Shown here: positions 56,737-64,000 of the stretch, in pieces
Layout of the letters: each line of letters opens with the position of its first letter
Position numbering within the stretch: position 1 is the stretch's first letter
NCBI RefSeq assembly: GCF_000513095.1
Contig: NZ_BAUT01000001.1
Coordinates: forward strand, 186,001 to 250,000
Direction of reading: 5' to 3'
Source of the DNA: Halalkalibacter wakoensis JCM 9140
GTDB taxonomy: Bacteria; Bacillota; Bacilli; Bacillales; Bacillaceae_D
DNA: 64,000 nt
Notes under the pieces: generated by a model
Told to the model about the DNA's origin: nothing
What the model saw: the letters and a program-made list of their open reading frames with translations, nothing else
The model's database searches: none
Program-made: the position numbers and the translations under genes

Positions 56737-56918
56737 GAGGGCACTGAAAAAGCAAAAACCAACTTTTTCAGTGCCTCGATTAAGTAGCAATGGCTTCGCG
56801 CACTGCGCGCCTCTATGAGAAAACCACTCATAGCAGGCTTTTCAAAAAGATGGAAGTGGCTCCGCACATTGCTAGGAAGCCACTGAAAAAGGAAAAACCA
56901 CCTTTTTCAGTGCCCTCG
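56737..56918 (-). repeat. structured intergenic repeat, copy C (between ynbB and glnA, inverted)
   Basis: The same element as copies A and B but on the opposite strand. The outer stem is GCAATG (56787-56792) with CATTGC (56867-56872); the inner hairpin is CTATGAG (56813-56819) with CTCATAG (56827-56833), 7-nt loop. On the minus strand the conserved boxes read GCGGAGCC and GCGAAGCC, as in copies A and B. Two near-identical hairpins flank it: 56741-56752 with 56763-56774, and 56881-56892 with 56901-56912. Confidence 0.78.
56741..56776 (+). terminator. terminator-like hairpin after ynbB (flank of repeat C)
   Basis: GCACTGAAAAAG (56741-56752) pairs perfectly with CTTTTTCAGTGC (56763-56774); the 3' arm contains the T-tract. 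Confidence 0.6.
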
Positions 56919-56959
56919 TGTAAAGGCAGAGGATAGCCTTTCTGCTCCTTCGTATTGAG

Positions 56960-56988
56960 TTGACAGTATACAGAGCATCTAGTAACAT
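56960..56988 (+). promoter_or_regulatory. sigma-A promoter for glnA
   Basis: TTGACA (56960-56965), 17 bp, TAACAT (56983-56988), 127 bp before glnA. I found no TGTNA-N7-TNACA (GlnR/TnrA) box in the gap. Confidence 0.55.
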
Positions 56989-57115
56989 TAATATTGGAAT
57001 AGATTACTTGTACATAGCTTCTTAAACGTAACGGAGCGAGCTTTGAAGAAGGAGAAACAATGTCAAATCTGGCATGTTTTTATAAATTGTAAGGTTCGAA
57101 AGGGGAGTACATAAA

Positions 57116-58465
57116 ATGGCAAAATTCACTAGAGAAGATGTATTACGAATTGCTGAAGAAGAAAATGTACGTTACATTCGTCTTCAATTTTCTGATTTAC
57201 TAGGTACAATCAAAAACGTTGAAATTCCAGTTAACCAACTTCCAAAAGCTTTGGATAATAAAATGATGTTTGATGGATCTTCAATCGAAGGATTTGTTCG
57301 AATTGAAGAGTCTGACATGTATTTATATCCAGATCTTGACACATGGGTAATCTTCCCATGGACACCTGAAAAAGGTCGCGTTGCACGCTTAATTTGTGAT
57401 GTGTATCTACCAGGCAAGCCAGGTGAAGAACCAACTCCTTTTGCAGGGGATCCTCGTGGCATTCTGAAAAGAGTCTTAAAAGATGCTGAGAAAATGGGCT
57501 TCACAGCATTTAACATTGGACCAGAGCCAGAATTCTTCTTATTTAAGAATGATGAGAATGGTGAGCCTACATTAGAATTAAACGATAAAGGTGGTTATTT
57601 TGACTTAGCTCCAACGGATTTAGGTGAAAACTGCCGTCGTGATATCGTACTTGAGCTTGAAGATATGGGCTTTGATATCGAAGCATCACATCACGAAGTA
57701 GCTCCTGGTCAACACGAAATTGATTTTAAATATGCAGACGCTGTAACGGCTTGTGACAACATTCAAACATTTAAGCTTGTTGTTAAAACAATTGCACGTA
57801 AACACGGTCTACACGCTACATTTATGCCAAAACCGTTGTTTGGTGTGAACGGTTCAGGGATGCATTGTAATATGTCTTTATTTACAAAAGAAGGAAATGC
57901 TTTCTTTGACGAATCAACGGAATCCCAATTAAGTGAAACAGCTATGCAATTCTTAGCTGGAATCCTTGATCATGCAGAAGCCTTTACAGCCATTACGAAT
58001 CCAATTGTGAACTCATACAAGCGCTTAGTTCCAGGATACGAAGCACCAGTTTATGTTGCTTGGTCCATGCGTAACCGTAGTCCATTAATTCGTATTCCTT
58101 CTTCTCGTGGCGTAAGTACACGTGTTGAAGTACGTAGCCCAGACCCAGCTGCGAATCCATACTTAGCAATGGCTGTTATGCTAGCTGCTGGACTAGATGG
58201 AGTTAAGAAAAAGATGTCTCCACCACCAGCAACAGATCGTAACATCTATGTCATGAGCAAGGAAGAGCGTGTTGAAGAAGGAATTAACGACCTTCCAGCT
58301 ACGTTAAAAGAAGCAATCGATGCATTAGTTAAAGACGATGTTCTAATTAAAGCTCTTGGTGAGCACGCAGTTGAGAACTTCGTTGAAGCAAAAGAAATTG
58401 AGTGGGATATGTTCCGTACGCAAGTACATCCGTGGGAACGTGACCAGTATATGCAGAACTATTAA
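57116..58465 (+). CDS. glnA: glutamine synthetase, type I
   Basis: GlnA forms glutamine from glutamate and ammonia. The 449-residue protein has the FDGSSIEGF loop near residue 56, EPEFFLF (metal site), [15 protein letters not shown] (ATP/NH4 site) and [19 protein letters not shown] motifs. It is of the alpha type found in Firmicutes, which is feedback-inhibited and not adenylylated. Usually glnR precedes it in one operon; here no glnR lies between ynbB and glnA. SD AAAGGGGAG precedes ATG 57116. Confidence 0.97.
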   Translation: MAKFTREDVLRIAEEENVRYIRLQFSDLLGTIKNVEIPVNQLPKALDNKMMFDGSSIEGFVRIEESDMYLYPDLDTWVIFPWTPEKGRVARLICDVYLPGKPGEEPTPFAGDPRGILKRVLKDAEKMGFTAFNIGPEPEFFLFKNDENGEPTLELNDKGGYFDLAPTDLGENCRRDIVLELEDMGFDIEASHHEVAPGQHEIDFKYADAVTACDNIQTFKLVVKTIARKHGLHATFMPKPLFGVNGSGMHCNMSLFTKEGNAFFDESTESQLSETAMQFLAGILDHAEAFTAITNPIVNSYKRLVPGYEAPVYVAWSMRNRSPLIRIPSSRGVSTRVEVRSPDPAANPYLAMAVMLAAGLDGVKKKMSPPPATDRNIYVMSKEERVEEGINDLPATLKEAIDALVKDDVLIKALGEHAVENFVEAKEIEWDMFRTQVHPWERDQYMQNY

Positions 58466-58474
58466 GAAGAAGGG

Positions 58475-58507
58475 ACCCTTGACACTTTTGGTGTTGAGGG
58501 TTTTTTA
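58475..58507 (+). terminator. terminator after glnA
   Basis: ACCCTTGACAC (58475-58485) pairs with GTGTTGAGGGT (58491-58501, two G-U pairs) and a T-run follows. The rest of the gap to 58711 holds only short repeats (GAAAAGGCAG twice; CTTCTGAC/GTCAGAAG). Confidence 0.85.
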
Positions 58508-58711
58508 TTTCGGTGAAAAGGCAGAAAAGAGGATAACTTCTGACAAGCTGGTCTATAAAAAAAGGTAGAAAAAGTCAGAAGAGAGTCCGATTTGTTACAG
58601 GCTCCCCATGAAAAGGCAGCGTGAGAAGTCAGAGAGGCTTGATGAATCTTACCGCTCCTCTTTTGAATAACAATCTTAAAAAAACATGTAATAACTCCAT
58701 AAAAAGGATAA

Positions 58712-58751
58712 TTTTATTAATGTAACACACGATAAGGTTACATTAATAAAA
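58712..58751. promoter_or_regulatory. perfect 15-bp inverted repeat before the YckD-like gene
   Basis: Arms TTTTATTAATGTAAC (58712-58726) and GTTACATTAATAAAA (58737-58751) enclose a 10-nt loop. The 3' arm runs into the SD AGGAG of the next gene. It could be an operator for a dimeric repressor or an mRNA hairpin controlling translation. Confidence 0.65.
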
Positions 58752-58763
58752 GGAGTGAGACAG

Positions 58764-59075
58764 ATGAAGAAATTAATCGTTGGACTTTGCATCGCTACTT
58801 CATTAACAGTTGGGGTTATGCCAGCTGTTTCAGGGGCTGAACAAGTTTCAGAAGTGAAGCTTACGGACGTTCAAAAGGAAGAAATGGCGACTCTACAAAA
58901 AGATGCGTTTGCAAAGAAGAAAGAGATTATTAACAAGTACGTTGAATACGGAGTGTTTACGAAAGAAAAAGGTGAGAAGATTATTCAACACATGGACAAG
59001 CACTACAAAATGCTAGAAGAAAATGACTTTGTTCCAAAATGGGATAAAAAGCACAACAAGCATCAGAGTGAATAA
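58764..59075 (+). CDS. secreted DUF2680 (YckD-like) protein
   Basis: A 103-residue exported protein. A signal peptide covers residues 1-26 (KKLIVGLCIATSLTVGVMPAVSGAEQ, cleavage after an Ala-Gly-Ala-type site). The mature part, LTDVQKEEMATLQKDAFAKK then IINKYVEYGVFTKEKGEKI, matches the DUF2680 helical pattern seen in YckD. The function is unknown. ATG 58764 is chosen over GTG 58755, which overlaps the SD. A terminator follows at once. Confidence 0.8.
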   Translation: MKKLIVGLCIATSLTVGVMPAVSGAEQVSEVKLTDVQKEEMATLQKDAFAKKKEIINKYVEYGVFTKEKGEKIIQHMDKHYKMLEENDFVPKWDKKHNKHQSE

Positions 59076-59081
59076 GAAGAA

Positions 59082-59116
59082 AGGAACCAACATGAAGAAT
59101 GTTGGTTCCTATTTTG
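59082..59116 (+). terminator. terminator after the YckD-like gene
   Basis: A perfect 12-bp stem, AGGAACCAACAT (59082-59093) with ATGTTGGTTCCT (59099-59110), then ATTTTG. Confidence 0.85.
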
Positions 59117-59132
59117 ATTAAACAGTAAACGT

Positions 59133-59276
59133 TTATAAAACAAAATACGCTCCGATGATGAGAAGCAAAATAAATAAGACAAGAATGAGAATGAAGTTCG
59201 AATAGTTATTTTCTTTTACCGGGACAACTGGGTTCCCATATCCATAGCCAGCATCAAAATATCCATAATAACTCAT
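59133..59276 (-). CDS. YjcZ/SscA-family small sporulation protein
   Basis: A 47-residue minus-strand protein: ATG 59276-59274, stop TAA at 59135-59133, SD GAGGAGG just upstream. It starts MSYYGYFDAGYGYGNP, a Tyr/Gly-rich stretch, and ends with one hydrophobic helix (FILILVLFILLLIIGAYFVL). This is the pattern of YjcZ-type proteins, one of which (SscA) is a spore assembly factor in B. subtilis. Expression in the mother cell is likely; a GCATAGGCTA box lies upstream on the same strand (59338-59329). Confidence 0.78.
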   Translation of the reverse strand: MSYYGYFDAGYGYGNPVVPVKENNYSNFILILVLFILLLIIGAYFVL

Positions 59277-59328
59277 GTAAACCTCCTCTAAAATAACTCG
59301 ACTTAAAACAGAAGTAAAACCTATACAT

Positions 59329-59338
59329 TAGCCTATGC
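59329..59338 (-). promoter_or_regulatory. candidate sigma-K -10 element for the YjcZ-like gene
   Basis: On the minus strand GCATAGGCTA fits the sigma-K -10 (GCATAnnnTA). No matching mACm is found at the usual distance, so support is partial. Confidence 0.3.
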
Positions 59339-59444
59339 ACAATGTTGAAAAATGACAAAGAAAAGATGAAGCAAAGTCATTTTCCTCTTTATAAAAACAT
59401 AGACTAGCCTTAAGTCATGAGCTAATTGAAGAGGAGGGGGACCA

Positions 59445-59666
59445 GTGGATAAGGCTTCTGTTAGTCGGTTTGTTATTTTAATTGTAGCTGTTATCAATAC
59501 GGTCTTAAATGTGCTTGGTTATCAAACGATCTCGGAACAATTTGTAAATGATGTTGTAGCTGTTATCTCTGGGGCTTATTTCTTATGGGCAGGATGGAAA
59601 AATAATTACCTTAGCAAAAAAGGGTTGCAGCAAAAAGAAGTGTTAAAGAAGCATAAACTTGACTAA
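59445..59666 (+). CDS. SPP1-family phage holin, isolated
   Basis: A 73-residue protein with two hydrophobic helices (residues 6-24 and 36-52) and the layout of SPP1/XhlB-type holins (DKASVSRFVILIVAVINTVL; GAYFLWAGWKNN near the middle). The start is GTG 59445 with SD GAGGAGGGG. Holins make membrane lesions that release endolysin. No endolysin or other phage gene is near, so this is a phage leftover or a host-adopted protein. Confidence 0.75.
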   Translation: MDKASVSRFVILIVAVINTVLNVLGYQTISEQFVNDVVAVISGAYFLWAGWKNNYLSKKGLQQKEVLKKHKLD

Positions 59667-59669
59667 ATA

Positions 59670-59739
59670 AGCCCCTGCAAGACAGGGGCTAACATGGTTT
59701 TGGATGATATTCGTGGGGTGATTTTCTAAAAACCATGTT
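59670..59739 (+). repeat. two inverted repeats after the holin gene
   Basis: AGCCCCTG (59670-59677) with CAGGGGCT (59683-59690) forms a tight hairpin without a T-run. It is followed directly by AACATGGTTTT (59691-59701) with AAAACCATGTT (59729-59739). The first may terminate the holin transcript; the second has no clear role. Confidence 0.5.
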
Positions 59740-59852
59740 GTTTATAGAATGACCTAAACTTAACAGATTATGATGGAAAGAACTAATAAATGTTGCAAGA
59801 ATATATTGTGTTCTTACCTTTTATCACTAATAATGAAAAAAGGGGTGGTTTT

Positions 59853-60056
59853 ATGAGGAAAAAAACAGTACTTCTCATTATGTATGTGTTATCGTTCATG
59901 TTCTTTTTACGTAGTGTGTTTCGTATTCTTGTTAATGAAGGAACGGGCGGATACGGAATGGTGATCATAAGCGCGTTAGTCATGACTTTTGTATTGCGTA
60001 CATATTTAAAAGAACGATCAAAAGAAAAAGAAGATAAAAAATTGGAGAACGCATAA
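59853..60056 (+). CDS. small two-helix membrane protein, unknown function
   Basis: A 67-residue protein with two predicted membrane helices (residues 4-21 and 33-47) and a basic/acidic C-terminal tail (KERSKEKEDKKLENA). ATG 59853 has SD AAAAGGGGTGG (59837-59847); the frame extends upstream to 59790 without support. I do not recognise the family. It lies convergent to lexA. Confidence 0.65.
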   Translation: MRKKTVLLIMYVLSFMFFLRSVFRILVNEGTGGYGMVIISALVMTFVLRTYLKERSKEKEDKKLENA

Positions 60057-60073
60057 AATAAAATATGGATAAC

Positions 60074-60112
60074 AAAACAAGCTTGTCTCGTAAAAAGACA
60101 AGCTTGTTTGTT
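60074..60112. terminator. bidirectional terminator between the small membrane gene and lexA
   Basis: AACAAGCTTGTCT (60076-60088) pairs perfectly with AGACAAGCTTGTT (60096-60108), flanked by A-rich sequence on the left and T-rich on the right, so it can serve both convergent transcripts. Confidence 0.9.
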
Positions 60113-60118
60113 TCCATA

Positions 60119-60742
60119 TCAATGAATAGTACGAAATACTCCAACGACTTTTCCGAGTACTGTACATTCTTTTAATAAGATTGGTTCCATTGTAGAGTTT
60201 TCTGGTTGAAGGCGAATATAGTCTTTTTCACGGAAAAAGCGCTTAACGGTTGCTTCATCTTCTTCTGTCATAGCAACAATGATGTCTCCGTTATTGGCTG
60301 TTTGTTGTTGCCTTACAATGACCATATCTCCATCAAAAATACCCGCTTCAATCATACTATCCCCTTGAATAACAAGAACATATGTATTTTCACCAGTGAC
60401 TAGATGTTCTGGCAATGGCAAATAGTCTTCAATGTTTTCAACTGCTGTAATCGGAAGACCTGCTGTTACTTTACCTAAAACTGGTACATATGTTGTCTTT
60501 TTATCTGGAATATGTGTTGCTTCATTATCTAAGTCTAGCACTTCTATCGCTCTAGGTTTCGTAGGATCTCTTCTTATAAACCCCTTTTTTTCCAAACGGG
60601 AAAGATGGCCGTGGACAGTTGAACTGGAAGCAAGCCCAACAGCTTCACCAATTTCTCTCACAGAAGGCGGATATCCCTTTTTTTGTACTTCCACTTTAAT
60701 AAAATCTAGTATTTCCAACTGGCGCTTTGATAGCTTTGACAT
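60119..60742 (-). CDS. lexA: SOS repressor LexA
   Basis: LexA represses SOS genes and cleaves itself when RecA filaments form. The 207-residue protein has the winged-helix N-domain ([20 protein letters not shown] near 25-44), the cleavage site A94-G95 in KVTAGLPI, the catalytic Ser129 in QGDSMIEAG and Lys167 in [11 protein letters not shown] at 60742 ([12 protein letters not shown]) is preferred over 60757 by similarity. It is divergent from yneA across a 147-bp region with several LexA boxes. Confidence 0.97.
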   Translation of the reverse strand: MSKLSKRQLEILDFIKVEVQKKGYPPSVREIGEAVGLASSSTVHGHLSRLEKKGFIRRDPTKPRAIEVLDLDNEATHIPDKKTTYVPVLGKVTAGLPITAVENIEDYLPLPEHLVTGENTYVLVIQGDSMIEAGIFDGDMVIVRQQQTANNGDIIVAMTEEDEATVKRFFREKDYIRLQPENSTMEPILLKECTVLGKVVGVFRTIH

Positions 60743-60775
60743 ATGTCCACCCCGCATAATTTCCTAATTGAGTAA

Positions 60776-60804
60776 ATTGTAACATGCGAACATATGTGAT
60801 GCAA
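60776..60804 (-). promoter_or_regulatory. lexA promoter with LexA box in the spacer
   Basis: On the minus strand TTGCAT (60804-60799), 17 bp, TACAAT (60781-60776) with an upstream TG (extended -10). The spacer contains the box CGAACATATGTGAT (60787-60800). Confidence 0.6.
60787..60800. promoter_or_regulatory. LexA box 1 (imperfect)
   Basis: CGAACATATGTGAT matches the left half and centre of CGAACRNRYGTTCG (11 of 14). Confidence 0.55.
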
Positions 60805-60815
60805 ACAATTGTTCT
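60802..60815. promoter_or_regulatory. LexA box 2 (imperfect)
   Basis: CAAACAATTGTTCT matches 11 of 14 positions. Confidence 0.45.
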
Positions 60816-60823
60816 GAAAAATA

Positions 60824-60852
60824 TTGACACAAACGAACGTTCGTATTATATT
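60824..60852 (+). promoter_or_regulatory. sigma-A promoter for yneA-yneB-ynzC
   Basis: TTGACA (60824-60829), 17 bp, TATATT (60847-60852), with LexA box 3 inside the spacer. Confidence 0.8.
60830..60843. promoter_or_regulatory. LexA box 3 (strong)
   Basis: CAAACGAACGTTCG matches 13 of 14 positions and lies between -35 and -10 of the yneA promoter. Confidence 0.85.
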
Positions 60853-60859
60853 AAAAACA

Positions 60860-60873
60860 CGAACAGATATTCT
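60860..60873. promoter_or_regulatory. LexA box 4
   Basis: CGAACAGATATTCT matches 12 of 14 positions and lies at the start of the yneA transcript. Confidence 0.6.
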
Positions 60874-60889
60874 TATTGAGGTGAAAGTT

Positions 60890-61742
<853 letters not shown>

Positions 61743-61795
61743 TTGAAAAGCCATTTCTGATCATGTAAAGTGTACGGTAAGAAAGAGGTGTTTCG

Positions 61796-62035
61796 ATGCT
61801 TTCCAAGGAGAAATTACAAAGAATTAACGAATTGGCAAAACGTGCCAAAACAAGTGGTTTAACGAAAAAAGAAGAAAATGAACAAAACATGCTTAGGAAA
61901 GAATATTTGCAAACATTCCGTGCATCCTTTAAAAATCATCTTCATTCCGTTACAGTTGTTGATGAGAACGGAAACGACGTGACTCCAGATGCATTGAAGG
62001 AAAGCAAAAGAAATAAAGATAATCCACTTCATTAA
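61796..62035 (+). CDS. ynzC: YnzC (DUF896)
   Basis: A 79-residue helical-hairpin protein of the DUF896 family (LQRINELAKRAKTSGLTKKE, then QNMLRKEYLQTFRASF), known from B. subtilis as part of the SOS-induced yneA-yneB-ynzC operon. SD AAAGAGGTG lies upstream. The function is unknown. Confidence 0.93.
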   Translation: MLSKEKLQRINELAKRAKTSGLTKKEENEQNMLRKEYLQTFRASFKNHLHSVTVVDENGNDVTPDALKESKRNKDNPLH

Positions 62036-62068
62036 AAGTCTCTTACCTCAAAGTTAGAGGCTTTTTTT
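62034..62068 (+). terminator. terminator after ynzC
   Basis: AAAAGTCTC (62034-62042) pairs with GAGGCTTTT (62057-62065, one G-U), followed by T residues. Confidence 0.8.
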
Positions 62069-62177
62069 GTTTATTTAACATTTGTCTGAATGCTTGAGAA
62101 ATTGTCGGATAAAGTATAAGATGAATAAGTAGAGAGAGAAAAGAAATTACATATTGTGAAGGGTAGGAATCTAAAGA

Positions 62178-64000
62178 ATGACGAAACTAGTAGATCAACA
62201 AGCGGTTAATACAATCCGTACACTATCAATCGATAGCATTGAAAAAGCGAATTCAGGACATCCAGGTATGCCTATGGGTGCAGCACCAATGGCTTATAGT
62301 CTTTGGACAAAATTCATGAACCATAATCCGGTCAACCCAGAGTGGGCTAATCGAGATCGTTTTGTTTTGTCTGCTGGACATGGCTCTATGCTACTTTATA
62401 GCTTATTACATTTAACAGGATATGACTTGTCACTTGAAGACCTACAACAATTCCGTCAATGGGGAAGTAAAACACCTGGTCATCCGGAGTTTGGACATAC
62501 TCCTGGAGTAGAAGCAACAACAGGGCCTCTTGGACAAGGTGTGGCAATGGCTGTAGGTATGGCAATGGCTGAACGCCATTTGGCAAGCACGTATAACAAA
62601 GATGATTTTAATATTGTCGATCATTTTACATACTCTATTTGTGGTGATGGAGATTTAATGGAAGGTGTATCTCAAGAAGCTGCCTCTTTAGCTGCGCACT
62701 TAAAGTTAGGTCGACTCATTGTACTTTATGATTCAAACGATATTTCGTTAGATGGTGACCTTCATATTTCATTCTCTGAAAGTGTTGAAGATCGTTATAA
62801 AGCTTACGGATGGCAAGTGATTCGAGTTGAGGATGGCAACGATCTTGATGAAATTAATCGTGCTATTGCTGCGGCAAAGGAAGACGAGCGTCCAACATTA
62901 ATTGAAGTGAAAACAGTTATTGGGTATGGTTCTCCAAATAAATCTGGTAAATCTGCTTCTCACGGTGCTCCGTTAGGAAAAGAAGAAGTTGCCTTAACGA
63001 AGTCTGCTTATGAGTGGGCACATGAAGAGGAATTTCACATTCCTTCTGATGTAAAGGATTTATTTGCTAATGTGAAAGAAGAAGGGGCTAAAAAAGAAGA
63101 GGCATGGAATGCTCTTTTTGCTAAATATAAAGAAGCTTACCCTGAACTAGCAGCAGAGTTTGAGCGTGCGACAAGTGGTGAATTGCCTGAAGGATGGGAT
63201 TCTGAAGCTCCAGTATATGAAGCAGGTTCTAGCGTTGCAACTCGTTCATCTTCAGGTGAAGCATTAAACGCTTTTGCGAAAAAAGTACCTGAATTATTTG
63301 GTGGTTCAGCTGACCTTGCTGGTTCGAATAAAACGTACATGAAAGATCTTGGTGATTATTCACGCGATAACTACGCAGGTCGCAACATTTGGTTTGGTGT
63401 ACGCGAATTTGCAATGGGAGCAGCTGCAAATGGTATTGCGTTACATGGTGGGTTAAAAGTTTTTAATGCGACGTTCTTTGTGTTCTCTGACTATTTACGT
63501 CCTGCTATTCGATTAGCTGCTCTTATGAAGCTGCCGGTAATTTATGTCTTTACACATGATAGTATTGCTGTAGGTGAAGATGGACCAACTCATGAGCCTG
63601 TTGAGCAATTAGCTGCGCTTCGTGCTATGCCTGGCTTATCTGTTATCCGCCCGGGTGACAGCAATGAGACGGTTGCAGCATGGAAGGTAGCTCTCGAGAG
63701 CACAGACACACCAACAGCTTTAGTCTTAACTCGTCAAAACCTAAAAACACAAGATCATACAGCTGAACTAGCTTATGAAGGTGTGAAAAAAGGTGCTTAT
63801 ATCATTTCAAAATCAAGTGGTGCAACAGATGTTCTTTTACTAGCGTCTGGTTCGGAAGTTCCTTTAGCAGTAGAAGCTCAAACGGCTCTTGAAAAAGATG
63901 GAATCCATGCTGACGTTGTAAGTATGCCTAGCTGGGATCGTTTTGAGAAACAGCCTCAATCTTATAAAGACGAAGTGATTTCTCCAGACGTGAAAATCCG
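62178..64000 (+). CDS. tkt: transketolase, 5' part
   Basis: Transketolase moves two-carbon units between sugar phosphates in the pentose phosphate pathway. The frame is open from ATG 62178 to the window end (607 codons of about 665). TPP-binding residues are visible in [26 protein letters not shown], and [13 protein letters not shown]...DSNDIS. The pyrimidine domain has the [20 protein letters not shown] motif. The SD AAGGGTAGG is poor. The gene follows ynzC as in B. subtilis. Confidence 0.96.
   Translation, partial: MTKLVDQQAVNTIRTLSIDSIEKANSGHPGMPMGAAPMAYSLWTKFMNHNPVNPEWANRDRFVLSAGHGSMLLYSLLHLTGYDLSLEDLQQFRQWGSKTPGHPEFGHTPGVEATTGPLGQGVAMAVGMAMAERHLASTYNKDDFNIVDHFTYSICGDGDLMEGVSQEAASLAAHLKLGRLIVLYDSNDISLDGDLHISFSESVEDRYKAYGWQVIRVEDGNDLDEINRAIAAAKEDERPTLIEVKTVIGYGSPNKSGKSASHGAPLGKEEVALTKSAYEWAHEEEFHIPSDVKDLFANVKEEGAKKEEAWNALFAKYKEAYPELAAEFERATSGELPEGWDSEAPVYEAGSSVATRSSSGEALNAFAKKVPELFGGSADLAGSNKTYMKDLGDYSRDNYAGRNIWFGVREFAMGAAANGIALHGGLKVFNATFFVFSDYLRPAIRLAALMKLPVIYVFTHDSIAVGEDGPTHEPVEQLAALRAMPGLSVIRPGDSNETVAAWKVALESTDTPTALVLTRQNLKTQDHTAELAYEGVKKGAYIISKSSGATDVLLLASGSEVPLAVEAQTALEKDGIHADVVSMPSWDRFEKQPQSYKDEVISPDVKI

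Noticed and set aside
56940-57115. GlnR/TnrA box before glnA
   Set aside because: TGTCAAATCTGGCATG near 57061 lacks the second TNACA half at the required spacing.
58508-58711. Fourth copy of the structured repeat after glnA
   Set aside because: It has short repeated words and an 8-bp inverted repeat, but not the outer stem, the GAAGCC boxes or the 7-nt-loop hairpin.

Overview
The window comes from the chromosome of an endospore-forming, low-G+C Bacillaceae bacterium. Gene content and order follow the Bacillus subtilis rbfA-to-tkt segment closely: rbfA-truB-ribF-rpsO-pnp, the dipicolinate/lysine block, the ymf genes, pgsA-cinA-recA, rny-ymdB-spoVS, miaB-ricA-cotE, mutSL, miaA-hfq, spoVK-hflX-ynbB-glnA and lexA-yneAB-ynzC-tkt. 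Differences from B. subtilis (korAB, no glnR beside glnA, a Mre11/Rad50-like cassette after recA) suggest a more distant, possibly alkaliphilic Bacillus-type genus. I cannot name the species. No prophage, rRNA, tRNA, CRISPR array or intact insertion sequence is visible.

Layout. 0-5 kb: ribosome maturation, tRNA modification, flavin synthesis, S15 and PNPase. 5-16 kb: ylxY, mlpA and ymxH, then dpaAB-asd-dapG-dapA (aspartate semialdehyde to dihydrodipicolinate, then to spore dipicolinic acid), RNase J2 and TepA. 16-28 kb: SpoIIIE, a GntR regulator, a luciferase-like monooxygenase, the YmfF/H/I genes tied to EF-P modification, RodZ, PgsA and CinA. 28-34.4 kb: a DEAD-box helicase, recA, and a four-gene cassette encoding an Mre11-like nuclease with a Rad50-like ATPase split into two polypeptides. 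34.5-48 kb: RNase Y, YmdB, SpoVS, KorAB, MiaB, RicA, CotE, MutS and MutL. 48-58.5 kb: an rRNA methyltransferase-like gene, MiaA, Hfq, a minus-strand metal/arsenic-type permease with a 40-residue Cys-rich partner, a degenerate tyrosine recombinase, SpoVK, HflX, YnbB and GlnA. 58.5-64 kb: small secreted or membrane proteins, the LexA/YneA/YneB SOS locus and the start of transketolase.

Three things stand out. First, the split Rad50/Mre11 cassette directly behind recA: Walker A plus zinc hook on one protein, ABC signature plus Walker B on another. Second, a three-copy family of structured intergenic repeats (about 40.35, 48.34 and 56.74 kb), whose outer stems change by compensating base pairs and which sit between duplicated hairpins. 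Third, a permease leader with three identical-type ArsR-like operators around a near-consensus promoter, one of which also forms a perfect 18-bp hairpin hiding the Shine-Dalgarno.

Five housekeeping genes between 9.7 and 28.2 kb (asd, dapA, rnjB, ymfJ and the helicase) carry six one-base indels. Five of these are explained by loss of one base from a CCC or GGG run, which points to sequencing error rather than gene decay.
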